64,000 nt of DNA from Alkalihalophilus pseudofirmus (GCF_029094545.1 NZ_CP117835.1:62001-126000); one strand, 5' to 3'; shown: positions 26,748 through 46,042, counted from the stretch's first letter. Notes: generated by a model not told the origin, from the letters alone. Numbers and translations: made by a program.

Positions 26748-28196
26748 TTGGAACGGAATGGCCTATCAAAAGAAAAGATGAATTGGACCGCAAAGGCGAG
26801 TTCTTTTTCATTAAGCAAAGAAAAATGGTTTGAAGCATATAAACAATTATCTAATGAAAAACCCCATCACGTCCTTTTAGAAAGCGGGCGCGGCGGTCAA
26901 TACAGTATTATAGGACTTGATCCGTTTGCGATTGTGGAAGGGAAGGGCGAGGTTCTTACTGTTAAACGGGGGAACGAAATCGAGACGAAAAAAGGGAAAC
27001 TTCTCGATTCATTAAAAGAGGTTATGGCGCCTTACCGGACAGCTGTATTGCCAGATACACCTTCTTTTCAAGGAGGGGCGATTGGTTACTTAAGCTATGA
27101 TATTGTCCGGGAAATCGAAAAGCTTCCTCATATATCAGACGATGATCTAGGTCTGCCTGATCTTTACTTTATGCTTTTTCATGATGTATTTATTTATGAG
27201 CATAAGGAAGAGCAGATGTGGGCCATTGTTCATGGAGAACAAGATCATGTAAGTGAGTTAGAGGAAAGATTAAAGCATTACGAAGAATTATGGACAAAGA
27301 CGTCTGCTGAAACAACTTGGGGTTATGAGGCTAGGGAAGCTAATCCTGATGCAGGTGCTTCGATGAGTGAAGAGGAGTTTGGGGCTGCAGTAGAAAAAAT
27401 TAAAGAGTACATTGCAGCTGGAGATGTTTTTCAGGTGAATCTCTCGGTGAGACAGTCTAAAGGGCTTAGGTGCGAACCGATGCATGTGTATGAGACACTG
27501 CGAAAATTGAATCCATCTCCATACATGAGCTATTTCGAAACGCCGGATGTCCAATTTGTTAGTGCTTCACCAGAACTGCTCGTAAAAAAGCAAGGAATGG
27601 AAGTGAGTACGCGTCCGATTGCAGGAACGCGCTCACGTGGAAAAAATGAAGAAGAAGACAGAGAGCTTGCTGCGACTTTAATAGAAAATGAAAAAGAACG
27701 AGCTGAACATGTGATGCTTGTGGATTTAGAGAGAAATGATTTAGGGCGTGTTTGTGAGTACGGCACTGTCGAAGTAAACGAGTTAATGGTGATTGAAAAG
27801 TATTCACACGTGATGCATATCGTCTCTAATGTGCGCGGGATGCTCAATGATCAATACGATTTGTATGAGGTCATACGAGCGACTTTTCCTGGAGGAACAA
27901 TTACGGGTGCACCAAAAGTACGGACGATGGAAATTATCGAAGAGCTAGAGCCTGTAAGAAGAGGTATTTACACAGGGTCGATCGGCTGGATTGGGTTTAA
28001 CGATGAAATGGAGTTGAATATTACAATCCGGACGATGGTGTGTAAGGATGGGCAGGCTCATGTGCAGGCGGGAGCAGGAATTGTAATTGATTCAAACCCT
28101 AAGCATGAGTATAAGGAATCATTAAAGAAAGCAAGAGCATTGTGGCATGCCCTTGAGTTGAGTGAAGAAGAGTTGAGTTCGAAATTAAATAGCTAG
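26748..28196 (+). CDS. pabB: Aminodeoxychorismate synthase component I
   Basis: PabB aminates chorismate with ammonia from PabA on the way to p-aminobenzoate. The protein is about 482 residues: an N-terminal Trp-binding-like region (HHVLLESGRGGQYSIIGLDP) and the chorismate-binding domain with LLVKKQGMEVSTRPIAGTRSRG and FPGGTITGAPKVRTMEII. Starts at ATG 26730, GTG 26739 and TTG 26748 are possible; GGAGTG at 26736-26741 favours TTG 26748. It heads the pab/fol operon. Confidence 0.92.
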   Translation: MERNGLSKEKMNWTAKASSFSLSKEKWFEAYKQLSNEKPHHVLLESGRGGQYSIIGLDPFAIVEGKGEVLTVKRGNEIETKKGKLLDSLKEVMAPYRTAVLPDTPSFQGGAIGYLSYDIVREIEKLPHISDDDLGLPDLYFMLFHDVFIYEHKEEQMWAIVHGEQDHVSELEERLKHYEELWTKTSAETTWGYEAREANPDAGASMSEEEFGAAVEKIKEYIAAGDVFQVNLSVRQSKGLRCEPMHVYETLRKLNPSPYMSYFETPDVQFVSASPELLVKKQGMEVSTRPIAGTRSRGKNEEEDRELAATLIENEKERAEHVMLVDLERNDLGRVCEYGTVEVNELMVIEKYSHVMHIVSNVRGMLNDQYDLYEVIRATFPGGTITGAPKVRTMEIIEELEPVRRGIYTGSIGWIGFNDEMELNITIRTMVCKDGQAHVQAGAGIVIDSNPKHEYKESLKKARALWHALELSEEELSSKLNS

Positions 28197-28218
28197 TTGA
28201 GCTGAGGAGGAACTATTT

Positions 28219-28803
28219 ATGATTATTATGATTGATAACTATGATTCTTTTACGTATAACTTGGTGCAGTATTTAGGGGAGATGGGAGAAGAGTTGATTG
28301 TTAAGCGTAACGATCAGATTACAATTGAAGAAATTGAAGAACTTAACCCTGATTACTTAATGATTTCACCTGGACCTTGCAGTCCTAATGAGGCGGGGAT
28401 CAGCCTTGAGGCAATCCGTTACTTTGCTGGTAAAATTCCTATCTTCGGTGTATGTCTCGGTCATCAATCGATTGCTCAAGTGTTTGGTGGAGATGTGATT
28501 CGTGCAGAGCGCTTAATGCATGGTAAAACCTCTTTAGTCCATCATAATGAGAAAACAATCTTTAAAAATATTCCTACGCCGCTAACAGCTACTCGTTACC
28601 ACTCGTTAATTGTAAAAAGAGAAACGCTGCCTGAATGCTTTGAGGTTACAGCTGAAACGGAAGCGGGAGAAATTATGGCGATTCGTCATAAAGAGCTGGC
28701 GATTGAAGGTGTTCAATTCCATCCGGAGTCGATTATGACTGATGCAGGGAAAGTTTTATTACGTAACTTTGTTAAGACATATCGCAAGGAACCAGTAGAA
28801 TGA
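28219..28803 (+). CDS. pabA: Glutamine amidotransferase PabA/TrpG (shared component II)
   Basis: This 194-residue class I glutamine amidotransferase supplies ammonia to PabB, and in Bacillus also to TrpE. The nucleophile is Cys79 in GVCLGHQ, and the His/Glu of the triad lie in GVQFHPES near 168. ATG 28219 follows GAGGAGG. It overlaps pabC by 4 nt. Confidence 0.95.
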   Translation: MIIMIDNYDSFTYNLVQYLGEMGEELIVKRNDQITIEEIEELNPDYLMISPGPCSPNEAGISLEAIRYFAGKIPIFGVCLGHQSIAQVFGGDVIRAERLMHGKTSLVHHNEKTIFKNIPTPLTATRYHSLIVKRETLPECFEVTAETEAGEIMAIRHKELAIEGVQFHPESIMTDAGKVLLRNFVKTYRKEPVE

Positions 28804-29657
28804 TGATGTATGTAGATGGTGAACTCGTTTCAGGCGAACAAGCGAAAGTGTCTGTTTTTGACCATGGTTACATGTATGGACTAGGGTTGTTTGAGACATT
28901 TCGCGTGTATAATGGTCATCCTTTTCTATTGGATGACCATTTTCGCCGTTTGCAAGAAGGATTACATATGCTTGGCATAGAGTGGGAGATGAACCGTCAA
29001 GATATGAGCCGTGTCATCGATCAGCTGATCAATGCCAATCAATATCAAGATCAAGATGTGTATGTAAGGTGGAACGTTTCTGCAGGCGATAAGGGACTTG
29101 GGCTTTATACGGGGCAATACACTGAACCTGTAACCGTAGTGTATACCAAGTCGCTCCCTGAACAGATGGGCCGAGAAAAACAAGGTGTTATTTTAAAGAC
29201 GAGACGCAATACACCTGAAACGAAGGTGCGGTTGAAGTCACATCACTATTTGAATAATATAATGGCTAAACGTGAAATAGGATCAGATCCTTCAGTTGAA
29301 GGCATTTTTTTAACGGAAGATGGCTATCTAGCAGAGGGGATTGTTTCGAACTTATTCTGGGTAAAGAACGGTATCGTGTATACCCCCTCTATTGAAACGG
29401 GTATTCTGAATGGTATAACGAGGCAGTTTGTAATCAAGATATTTGAAGACAGCGGGTATATCGTAAATGCAGGAAAGTTTCCAAAAGAAGAGCTTTATGA
29501 GGCCGATGAAGTGTTTGTGACCAATTCTATACAAGAAGTTGTCTCTCTTACAAGTATCGACCGCCATACGTATGATTCAAAACAAACCATAACGAGAGAG
29601 CTGCAACAAAGGTACAAGCTATACAGCAAAAAGCTTTGGAGCAAGAGTGAGTTATAA
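28800..29657 (+). CDS. pabC: Aminodeoxychorismate lyase
   Basis: This PLP fold-type IV enzyme releases pyruvate from aminodeoxychorismate to give p-aminobenzoate. It has 285 residues, with the PLP-lysine region [11 protein letters not shown] near 150 and the EGIVSNLFW loop. Three ATGs in a row (28800, 28803, 28806) overlap the pabA stop, so the exact start cannot be told. It completes the pab trio before folP. Confidence 0.93.
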   Translation: MMMYVDGELVSGEQAKVSVFDHGYMYGLGLFETFRVYNGHPFLLDDHFRRLQEGLHMLGIEWEMNRQDMSRVIDQLINANQYQDQDVYVRWNVSAGDKGLGLYTGQYTEPVTVVYTKSLPEQMGREKQGVILKTRRNTPETKVRLKSHHYLNNIMAKREIGSDPSVEGIFLTEDGYLAEGIVSNLFWVKNGIVYTPSIETGILNGITRQFVIKIFEDSGYIVNAGKFPKEELYEADEVFVTNSIQEVVSLTSIDRHTYDSKQTITRELQQRYKLYSKKLWSKSEL

Positions 29658-29669
29658 GGAGGGTGCACC

Positions 29670-30452
29670 GTGGGTAAACGTACAAAAATTATGGGGATTT
29701 TGAATGCAACCCCAGATTCCTTTTCTGATGGCGGTAAATATAACGATGTCGAAGCAGCTAAAAGAAGAGCGTTGGAAATGATTGAGCAAGGTGCTGATAT
29801 TATTGATATTGGCGGAGAATCAACTCGTCCTGGCTTTGAAAAAGTCGAAGCGGATGAAGAGCTTGCGAGAGTCATTCCGGTTATTGAAGCCGTAAGAGGA
29901 GTGACAGATGTTCCGATCTCAATTGATACGTATAAAGCGTACGTAGCTCGGGAAGCCATTAAGGCGGGTGCAACGATCATTAATGATGTATGGGGAGCTA
30001 AGGCTGATCCACTGATGGCTCAAGTAGCAGCTGACACCGGTGTTGAAATTATTTTGATGCACAATCGTGACAATACAGAGTACACAGATCTACTTCTAGA
30101 TATGAAACAAGATATAGAAGAGAGTATCGCTTTATGCCATCAAGCTGGCGTTAAAGATGAGAAAATCATTTTAGATCCGGGCATCGGCTTTGCTAAAACG
30201 TACGAGCAAAATCTTGAAGTGATGCGTAGGCTTGATGAATTTACCGCTTTAGGGTACCCCGTTCTTTTAGGCACTTCTAGAAAAAGGTTTATTGCAAAAA
30301 CATTAGACCTCCCTGTTGATGAACGTGTTGAAGGAACTGGCGCTACGGTATGCTTAGGTATAGCTAAAGGCTGTGAAATTGTACGTGTACACGATGTTCT
30401 TGAAATGAGCAGAATGGCAAAGATGATGGATGCAATGCTGGGAGGCGAATGA
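29670..30452 (+). CDS. folP: Dihydropteroate synthase
   Basis: The enzyme joins p-aminobenzoate to the pterin and is the sulfonamide target. It has 260 residues, from GTG 29670 behind AAGGAGGG. The two signatures MGILNATPDSFSDGG and GGESTRPG are intact, and the C-terminal TSRKRF is present. It is slightly shorter than B. subtilis Sul. The stop overlaps the folB leader. Confidence 0.95.
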   Translation: MGKRTKIMGILNATPDSFSDGGKYNDVEAAKRRALEMIEQGADIIDIGGESTRPGFEKVEADEELARVIPVIEAVRGVTDVPISIDTYKAYVAREAIKAGATIINDVWGAKADPLMAQVAADTGVEIILMHNRDNTEYTDLLLDMKQDIEESIALCHQAGVKDEKIILDPGIGFAKTYEQNLEVMRRLDEFTALGYPVLLGTSRKRFIAKTLDLPVDERVEGTGATVCLGIAKGCEIVRVHDVLEMSRMAKMMDAMLGGE

Positions 30453-30454
30453 TA

Positions 30455-30823
30455 ATGGATAAAATCTATATGGATGGATTAGAATTTTACGGCTATCATG
30501 GGGTCTTTAAAGAAGAAAATAAACTAGGGCAGCGCTTTTATGTAGACTTAACTCTAGAGCTGGATTTAAAGAAGGCTTCTGCATCTGACAATATTAATGA
30601 AACCATTAATTACGGCGAGGTTTATAAAAAGGTAAAAGAAATTGTTGAAGGAGAGCCCTATAAGCTGGTAGAAACGGTTGCTGAGAAGATTGCGGCTGAC
30701 TTGCTTGGCTCATATCAACGCCTAGAAAGGTGCACGGTGAAGCTTATTAAGCCTGATCCGCCTATTCCTGGTCACTATAAATCTGTTGCGGTTGAAATCA
30801 CAAGGGGGAAAAATGAAGCATAA
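30455..30823 (+). CDS. folB: Dihydroneopterin aldolase
   Basis: FolB cleaves dihydroneopterin to 6-hydroxymethyl-dihydropterin. The 122-residue protein has GYHGVFKEE near residue 15 and the conserved EINETINYGEVY-like region. An ATG at 30449 is only 2 nt from GGAGGC, so ATG 30455 is the better start. Its 3' end overlaps folK by 11 nt. Confidence 0.94.
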   Translation: MDKIYMDGLEFYGYHGVFKEENKLGQRFYVDLTLELDLKKASASDNINETINYGEVYKKVKEIVEGEPYKLVETVAEKIAADLLGSYQRLERCTVKLIKPDPPIPGHYKSVAVEITRGKNEA

Positions 30824-31340
30824 TGTCTATATTGCTCTCGGCTCAAATATTGGGGACCGAGCTGCCTATCTTGAAGAAGCGATCGATCGGCTGGATAAAG
30901 AAGAGGATATTAAAGTTGTTAAAAGATCTTCTATCTATGAAACGGAACCTGTAGGGTATGTCGATCAACAGTCATTTTTAAATATGGTTATACAAGCTAA
31001 GACGAATTTAAGTCCAGAGAAATTATTGGAGATGACTCAATCAATAGAAGATACATGCGGACGCAAGCGCGATATCAGGTGGGGACCAAGAACAATTGAT
31101 CTTGACATTCTCCTTTTCGATCAACAAAATATGAAAGTAGAGAACCTATGCATACCCCATCCTAGAATGTGGGAACGTGCATTCGTAATCGTGCCATTAT
31201 ATGAACTTAACTCTGAACTTTATTTTCAATCACGTAATCAAACGATAAAAGATATATACGAGGCGTTGCCAGATAAAGAGGGTGTAAACGTATGGAAATC
31301 GAGAGTTGGGGCAGAAGGATCAGAGCATTTCGAAAGCTAA
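30813..31340 (+). CDS. folK: Hydroxymethyl-dihydropterin pyrophosphokinase
   Basis: FolK pyrophosphorylates the pterin for FolP. The protein has 175 residues, with IALGSNIGDR near the N-terminus and the HPPK signature RWGPRTIDLDILLFD near 85. ATG 30813 follows AAGGGGGA. The last 49 nt overlap yazB. Confidence 0.95.
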   Translation: MKHNVYIALGSNIGDRAAYLEEAIDRLDKEEDIKVVKRSSIYETEPVGYVDQQSFLNMVIQAKTNLSPEKLLEMTQSIEDTCGRKRDIRWGPRTIDLDILLFDQQNMKVENLCIPHPRMWERAFVIVPLYELNSELYFQSRNQTIKDIYEALPDKEGVNVWKSRVGAEGSEHFES

Positions 31341-31495
31341 AAGGTTTTACCCAGCAGCGATTTGCTAAAGAGATGGGGATATCTGTTTCTGTCTTAGGTG
31401 AAGTAGAGCGAGGCAGCAGAGAACCTGATGAAAAAATGCTTGAGAAAGTAACATCGGTTTTAAATATAACGAAGCAAGATTTAATCCAAAGGTGA
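31292..31495 (+). CDS. yazB: Small helix-turn-helix (XRE family) protein YazB
   Basis: The protein has 67 residues and is a single Cro/C1-type HTH domain (RIRAFRKLKGFTQQRFAKE, then ISVSVLGEVERGSREP). A homologue occupies the same place in B. subtilis; its regulatory target is not known. It begins inside folK, behind GAGGGTG, so its expression is tied to the folate operon. Confidence 0.9.
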   Translation: MEIESWGRRIRAFRKLKGFTQQRFAKEMGISVSVLGEVERGSREPDEKMLEKVTSVLNITKQDLIQR

Positions 31496-31522
31496 TCAGA
31501 CAAAACCTAGAGGTGAATTGAA

Positions 31523-32524
31523 GTGTTAAAGATCGGTAATATTGAAATGAAGAACCAAGTTGTCCTTGCACCGATGGCGGGAGTTTGTAATCCGGCTTTC
31601 CGTTTAATTGCTAAGGAATTTGGTGCCGGCTTAGTATGTGCGGAGATGGTGAGTGATAAAGCGATTCTACACAAAAATGAGAGATCTCTAAGCATGCTTT
31701 ATGTAGATGATCGCGAAAAGCCTCTAAGCCTGCAAATTTTTGGCGGGGAAAAAGAAACGCTTGTTGAGGCAGCTAAGTTTGTTGATAAAAATACAAATGC
31801 AGATATTATTGATATCAACATGGGCTGTCCTGTCCCAAAAATCACTAAATGTGATGCAGGCGCGAGATGGCTGCTTGATCCGAATAAAATTTATGAAATG
31901 GTTGCAGCGACAGTAGATGCCGTTGATAAACCGGTAACAGTTAAGATGCGTATCGGCTGGGATGAGGATCATATCTTTGCAGTTGAAAACGCGCGTGCAG
32001 TTGAACGTGCAGGGGGAAGTGCGGTCGCTGTTCATGGTCGTACTCGTGTCCAGATGTATGAAGGGCATGCAGATTGGAACATCATTAAAGAAGTAAAAGA
32101 TGCTGTAAATATTCCTGTAATCGGAAATGGCGATGTGCAGTCTCCACAAGATGCTCGTCGTATGATAGATGAAATAGGGGTAGATGGTGTTATGATAGGT
32201 CGTGCTGCACTAGGAAACCCATGGATGCTTTATCGTACAGTGAAGTATCTTGAAAATGGGGAGCTAATGCCTGATCCTACTCCGCGTGAGAAGATCGACG
32301 TGTGCATGATTCACTTAGATCGCTTAATTGCTCTAAGAGGTGAATCTGTTGCTGTGCGGGAAATGAGAAAGCACGCAGCATGGTATTTGAAAGGGTTGCG
32401 CGGCGGCGGCCGTATTAGAGATCAAATTAACATGTTCGAATCAAGAGATGATGTAGCGAAAACATTGTATGATTATATTGACCAGCTAGAAGAGGAAATG
32501 GCTAATGAGTCAATTGTCGTTTGA
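31523..32524 (+). CDS. dusB: tRNA-dihydrouridine synthase
   Basis: This FMN-dependent enzyme reduces uridines in tRNA. The 333-residue protein is a TIM barrel with LAPMAGVCNPAFR at the N-terminus, the catalytic cysteine in NMGCPVPK near residue 100, and the phosphate-binding IGNGDVQ. GTG 31523 is the likely start behind GAGGTGAA. It ends the pab/fol transcript at a terminator. Confidence 0.94.
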   Translation: MLKIGNIEMKNQVVLAPMAGVCNPAFRLIAKEFGAGLVCAEMVSDKAILHKNERSLSMLYVDDREKPLSLQIFGGEKETLVEAAKFVDKNTNADIIDINMGCPVPKITKCDAGARWLLDPNKIYEMVAATVDAVDKPVTVKMRIGWDEDHIFAVENARAVERAGGSAVAVHGRTRVQMYEGHADWNIIKEVKDAVNIPVIGNGDVQSPQDARRMIDEIGVDGVMIGRAALGNPWMLYRTVKYLENGELMPDPTPREKIDVCMIHLDRLIALRGESVAVREMRKHAAWYLKGLRGGGRIRDQINMFESRDDVAKTLYDYIDQLEEEMANESIVV

Positions 32525-32564
32525 CTTTAAGTGAATAATTAACTATAATGCGTTTGAGTTTATG

Positions 32565-32594
32565 AAACTGCCAGCTAACCCCTGGCAGTTTTTC
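32565..32594 (+). terminator. Intrinsic terminator after dusB
   Basis: AAACTGCCAG (32565-32574) pairs with CTGGCAGTTT (32582-32591), followed by TTCT within a T-rich tail. A TATAAT at 32612-32617 lies just beyond and could serve lysS, but its -35 is poor. Confidence 0.85.
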
Positions 32595-32744
32595 TATGTC
32601 AAAAAAACCTGTATAATGATAACTGATAAGTTAATCTCGAGTAGCAAATCATTAAGTTCGATTGGTTGACTTAAAGGATAAGTGTAATCTGGTTATAGAA
32701 CAAAAAAGATTTGATTATAATGAGTTCACAATATGGACTCATAA

Positions 32745-34265
<1,521 letters not shown>

Positions 34266-34269
34266 ACGT

Positions 34270-34302
34270 AAAAAGTCCAGGTCATTATGACCTGGACTTT
34301 TT
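34270..34302 (+). terminator. Intrinsic terminator after lysS
   Basis: A 15-bp stem AAAAAGTCCAGGTCA / TGACCTGGACTTTTT with a 3-nt loop; the stem supplies its own T tract. Confidence 0.93.
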
Positions 34303-34369
34303 CTCTTTTTATTGGTTTAGTCTGTCGTTTAACGGGTAAGGCCGTTATAATGGAGGAAATCTTAGCTTT

Positions 34370-34431
34370 CAAAAAAACTTTTAAAAAAGTTTATAAAAAC
34401 AGTTGCAACTTTTTATCCAGGGTGATATATT
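34370..34431 (+). promoter_or_regulatory. rrn operon 1 promoter P1 with A/T-rich upstream element
   Basis: TTGCAA at 34403-34408, a 17-nt spacer and TATATT at 34426-34431, preceded by A and T tracts at about 34372-34400 of the UP-element kind that suits strong rRNA promoters. Confidence 0.8.
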
Positions 34432-34496
34432 ATTACTTGTCGCTGAGACAACAACGAAACAAACAACAGCGATTGAAAAAACTTCTAAAAAAGATC

Positions 34497-34525
34497 TTGA
34501 CGCTGGCGATTGAAAGTGTTAAGAT
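34497..34525 (+). promoter_or_regulatory. rrn operon 1 promoter P2
   Basis: TTGACG at 34497-34502, a 17-nt spacer and TAAGAT at 34520-34525. The same TAAGAT and everything downstream recur before operon 2. Confidence 0.8.
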
Positions 34526-34554
34526 AGTAAAGTCGCCAATGAGCGGCGGACAAG

Positions 34555-34583
34555 TTCTTTGAAAACTGAACAAAAGCCAAGCG
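34555..34583 (+). other. 16S precursor processing stem, 5' strand (operon 1)
   Basis: The leader segment around TTTGAAAACTGAACAAAAG and CCAAGCG is complementary to 36239-36271 beyond the 16S 3' end. The helix closes the pre-16S loop for RNase III. It also contains a boxA-like TTCTTTGAAAAC antitermination element. Confidence 0.75.
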
Positions 34584-34639
34584 AAATAGAGATACATGAT
34601 ATCTCGTCAATGAATTATTTTTGAGCTTAATCAAACACT

Positions 34640-39372
<4,733 letters not shown>

Positions 39373-39385
39373 AATTATTCTTGAC

Positions 39386-39419
39386 ATATGTTTACACATT
39401 ATCTAGTTTTGAGAGAACC
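39386..39419 (+). other. 23S precursor processing stem, 3' strand (operon 1)
   Basis: ATATGTTTACA-CATTATCTAGTTTT-GAGAGAACC is the near-perfect complement of 36324-36360, leaving AAA of the 5' strand as a bulge. A small hairpin ATTCACT / AGTGAAT (39430-39446) follows before the 5S gene. Confidence 0.75.
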
Positions 39420-39451
39420 ATCTCAAACATTCACTGTAAAGTGAATCATAG

Positions 39452-39568
39452 TCTGGTGGCGATAGCAAAGAGGTCACACCCGTTCCCATGCCGAACACGG
39501 TCGTTAAGCTCTTTTGCGCCGATGGTAGTTGGGGGCTTCCCCCTGTGAGAGTAGGACGTTGCCAGGCA
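39452..39568 (+). rRNA. 5S ribosomal RNA, operon 1
   Basis: About 117 nt, with TCTGGTGGCGATAGC at the 5' end, CCGAACACGG and the 3' complement GTTGCCAGGCA. It runs directly into the tRNA cluster with no terminator. Confidence 0.96.
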
Positions 39569-39574
39569 TAAATC

Positions 39575-39650
39575 GGAGGATTAGCTCAGCTGGGAGAGCA
39601 CCTGCCTTACAAGCAGGGGGTCGGCGGTTCGAACCCGTCATCCTCCACCA
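39575..39650 (+). tRNA. tRNA-Val (TAC)
   Basis: 76 nt with CCA. Anticodon loop CTTACAA gives TAC. First of nine tRNAs between the two rrn operons. Confidence 0.96.
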
Positions 39651-39655
39651 TATAT

Positions 39656-39728
<73 letters not shown>

Positions 39729-39740
39729 CTCTTTTAAGAA

Positions 39741-39816
39741 GAGCCATTAGCTCAGTTGGTAGAGCATCTGACTTTTAATCAGAGGGTCGAAGGTTCGAGT
39801 CCTTCATGGCTCACCA
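39741..39816 (+). tRNA. tRNA-Lys (TTT)
   Basis: 76 nt with CCA. Anticodon loop CTTTTAA gives TTT. Confidence 0.96.
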
Positions 39817-39825
39817 TTTTAATAT

Positions 39826-39907
39826 GCGGGTGTGGCGGAATTGGCAGACGCGCTAGACTTAGGATCTAGTGTCTTATGACGTGGGGGTTCGACTCCCTTC
39901 ACCCGCA
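39826..39907 (+). tRNA. tRNA-Leu (TAG)
   Basis: 82 nt with a long variable arm (TGTCTTATGACGT region). Anticodon loop CTTAGGA gives TAG. The 3' end reads CACCCGCA then TTT, so CCA is not encoded. Confidence 0.95.
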
Positions 39908-39915
39908 TTTTATTC

Positions 39916-39990
39916 GCGGAAGTAGTTCAGTGGTAGAACACCACCTTGCCAAGGTGGGGGTCGCGAGTTCGAATCTCGTCTTCCGCTCCA
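39916..39990 (+). tRNA. tRNA-Gly (GCC)
   Basis: 75 nt with CCA. Anticodon loop TTGCCAA gives GCC. A 40-nt gap follows, in which only a weak TATAC/GTATA inverted repeat is seen. Confidence 0.96.
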
Positions 39991-40030
39991 TATACTTTCA
40001 ATTGTATATTGTTATTTAGCAGTAAGTCCT

Positions 40031-40119
40031 GCCGGGGTGGTGGAATTGGCAGACACACAGGACTTAAAATCCTGCGGTAGGTGACTACCGTGCCGGTTCA
40101 AGTCCGGCCCTCGGCACCA
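40031..40119 (+). tRNA. tRNA-Leu (TAA)
   Basis: 89 nt with CCA and a long variable arm (GGTAGGTGACTACC). Anticodon loop CTTAAAA gives TAA. Confidence 0.96.
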
Positions 40120-40123
40120 TATT

Positions 40124-40200
40124 GCGCCCTTAGCTCAGCTGGATAGAGTGTTTGACTACGAATCAAAAGGTCGGGAGTTCGAATCTCTCAGGGCGCACCA
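40124..40200 (+). tRNA. tRNA-Arg (ACG)
   Basis: 77 nt with CCA. Anticodon loop CTACGAA gives ACG, presumably read as inosine after deamination. Confidence 0.96.
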
Positions 40201-40216
40201 TCTTATCTTAATATAA

Positions 40217-40293
40217 CGGGAAGTGGCTCAGCTTGGTAGAGCACCTGGTTTGGGACCAGGGGGTCGCAGGTTCAAATCCTGTCTTCCCGACCA
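40217..40293 (+). tRNA. tRNA-Pro (TGG)
   Basis: 77 nt with CCA. Anticodon loop TTTGGGA gives TGG. Confidence 0.96.
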
Positions 40294-40300
40294 TTATATT

Positions 40301-40376
40301 GGGGCCTTAGCTCAGCTGGGAGAGCGCCTGCCTTGCACGCAGGAGGTCAGCGGTTCGATCCCGCTAGGCTCCACCA
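40301..40376 (+). tRNA. tRNA-Ala (TGC)
   Basis: 76 nt with CCA. Anticodon loop CTTGCAC gives TGC. Last of the cluster; no intrinsic terminator separates it from the rrn operon 2 promoter 20 nt downstream. Confidence 0.96.
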
Positions 40377-40396
40377 ATAATTTTTTAAAAAACTTC

Positions 40397-40425
40397 TTGA
40401 CTCTCTATAATCAGGGTGTTAAGAT
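40397..40425 (+). promoter_or_regulatory. rrn operon 2 promoter
   Basis: TTGACT at 40397-40402, a 17-nt spacer and TAAGAT at 40420-40425. It corresponds to P2 of operon 1; a P1 counterpart is not present, as the space upstream is occupied by tRNA-Ala. Confidence 0.8.
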
Positions 40426-40539
40426 AGTAAAGTCGCCAATGAGCGGCGGACAAGTTCTTTGAAAACTGAACAAAAGCCAAGCGAAATAGAGATACATGAT
40501 ATCTCGTCAATGAATTATTTTTGAGCTTAATCAAACACT

Positions 40540-42094
<1,555 letters not shown>

Positions 42095-42249
42095 TGGAGT
42101 ATTTAACTCTAGTCGATGTATGATCTTACGATCATATACGCTTTGGATCTTTTGTTCAGTTTTGAAGGAACTATCCTTCAATTAGATACTAATTCTCACC
42201 AAGTTGAGTAAGGGTTAGTACTTGGTTCTTTGAAAACTAGATAATGAAA

Positions 42250-42369
42250 ACGGACAAAGAGAAACGAGAAGATCGAGGATACGATCAAATGAGTGCTCGG
42301 ATCGTACATCGGTACGTGAGAACACGAATTGTGAAGTAGACGAAGAGATTCGAAGTTTATCTGAAGTCC
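42250..42369 (+). repeat. Structured insert A in the 16S-23S spacer of operon 2
   Basis: 121 extra nucleotides relative to operon 1. They lie between GATAATGAAA and ATGTAAACAT, that is, exactly at the AAA bulge of the 23S processing stem. Ends pair as GGAC (42252-42255) with GTCC (42366-42369), then AGA with TCT. Internal helices are GATCG/CGATC (42271-42286) and CGTAC/GTACG (42303-42316). It is homologous to insert B at 45451. No coding potential or tRNA is seen. Confidence 0.8.
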
Positions 42370-42454
42370 ATGTAAACATATTTGTTCATCGGTATCTTTT
42401 AATAGAGAAGATTGAACGAGCATGTCAAGAATTCAACAACCTTTTTTAAATTTT

Positions 42455-45393
<2,939 letters not shown>

Positions 45394-45450
45394 AATTATT
45401 CTTGACATATGTTTACACATTATCTAGTTTTGAGAGAACCATCTCAAACA

Positions 45451-45571
45451 TTTACAAAGAGGATCGAACAGTTCGAGGAAGCGACGAAGTGAATGCCCGG
45501 AGCGTATCAAGCATACGTGAGGACATGAATGAGGAAGCTGACGAAGAAATATGAAGATCATCTGAAGTAAA
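45451..45571 (+). repeat. Structured insert B in the 23S-5S spacer of operon 2
   Basis: About 120 nt replace the small hairpin (ATTCACT/AGTGAAT) found here in operon 1. Ends pair as TTTAC (45451-45455) with GTAAA (45567-45571), then AGA with TCT. The apical hairpin is CGTAT/ATACG (45503-45517). It aligns along its whole length with insert A: ACAAAGAG, TCGAGGA, CGGA-CGTA, TACGTGAG-ACA-GAAT, GACGAAGA and ATCTGAAGT are shared. Confidence 0.8.
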
Positions 45572-45577
45572 TCATAG

Positions 45578-45694
45578 TCTGGTGGCGATAGCAAAGAGGT
45601 CACACCCGTTCCCATGCCGAACACGGTCGTTAAGCTCTTTTGCGCCGATGGTAGTTGGGGGCTTCCCCCTGTGAGAGTAGGACGTTGCCAGGCA
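45578..45694 (+). rRNA. 5S ribosomal RNA, operon 2
   Basis: Same 117-nt sequence as the operon 1 copy by eye; followed closely by the terminator of the whole rRNA block. Confidence 0.96.
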
Positions 45695-45697
45695 CCT

Positions 45698-45726
45698 AAA
45701 CCATTCCTTAAAGGAATGGTTTTTTT
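45698..45726 (+). terminator. Intrinsic terminator of the rrn-tRNA-rrn block
   Basis: AAACCATTCCTT pairs with AAGGAATGGTTT, followed by Ts. It is the only convincing intrinsic terminator between 34303 and 45726. Confidence 0.92.
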
Positions 45727-46042
45727 GTGCGTATAAGATACATTGCAATCTATTCGCTAATCGCCTGACGCAATTACTCGCTGAACCGGCGTATACCATC
45801 CTCACTCCTCAATCATCCTCCTTAATCTCTAATGTCTTCCCTTCTTCCTTGCCATAATCTAAAGTATATTCGAATAACAGCTGCTATCTAAAATTAAAAT
45901 CTTTGGCCTTAACGGAATTAATAATAATAATGATTAGTCTATTCATATATAGGGAATAGAGAAAGAATTACTTAACCAATTACATATTCCATGTAGAGAT
46001 TGATGAGTCATTGGCTATACTAGCTTGTGTGACGTCAAATAG
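45727..46042 (+). other. AT-rich intergenic stretch without a supported gene
   Basis: 316 nt with no plausible coding frame on either strand. The only small pattern seen is an 8-bp palindrome TGACGTCA at 46030-46037, just before the ctsR promoter. Confidence 0.6.

Noticed and set aside
32666-32698. TTGACT as a lysS promoter
   Set aside because: The candidate -10 elements lie 13 or 21 nt away; spacing is wrong and neither is convincing.
34287-34562. Plus-strand frame across the rrn leader
   Set aside because: It covers the lysS terminator and both rRNA promoters; not a gene.
40223-40462. Plus-strand frame through tRNA-Pro and tRNA-Ala
   Set aside because: tRNA sequences read as protein often give such frames; no ribosome site.
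45572-45805. Minus-strand frame of about 77 codons with GGAGGA-like sequence upstream
   Set aside because: It runs through the rRNA terminator and into 5S; no recognisable protein, so chance is likelier.
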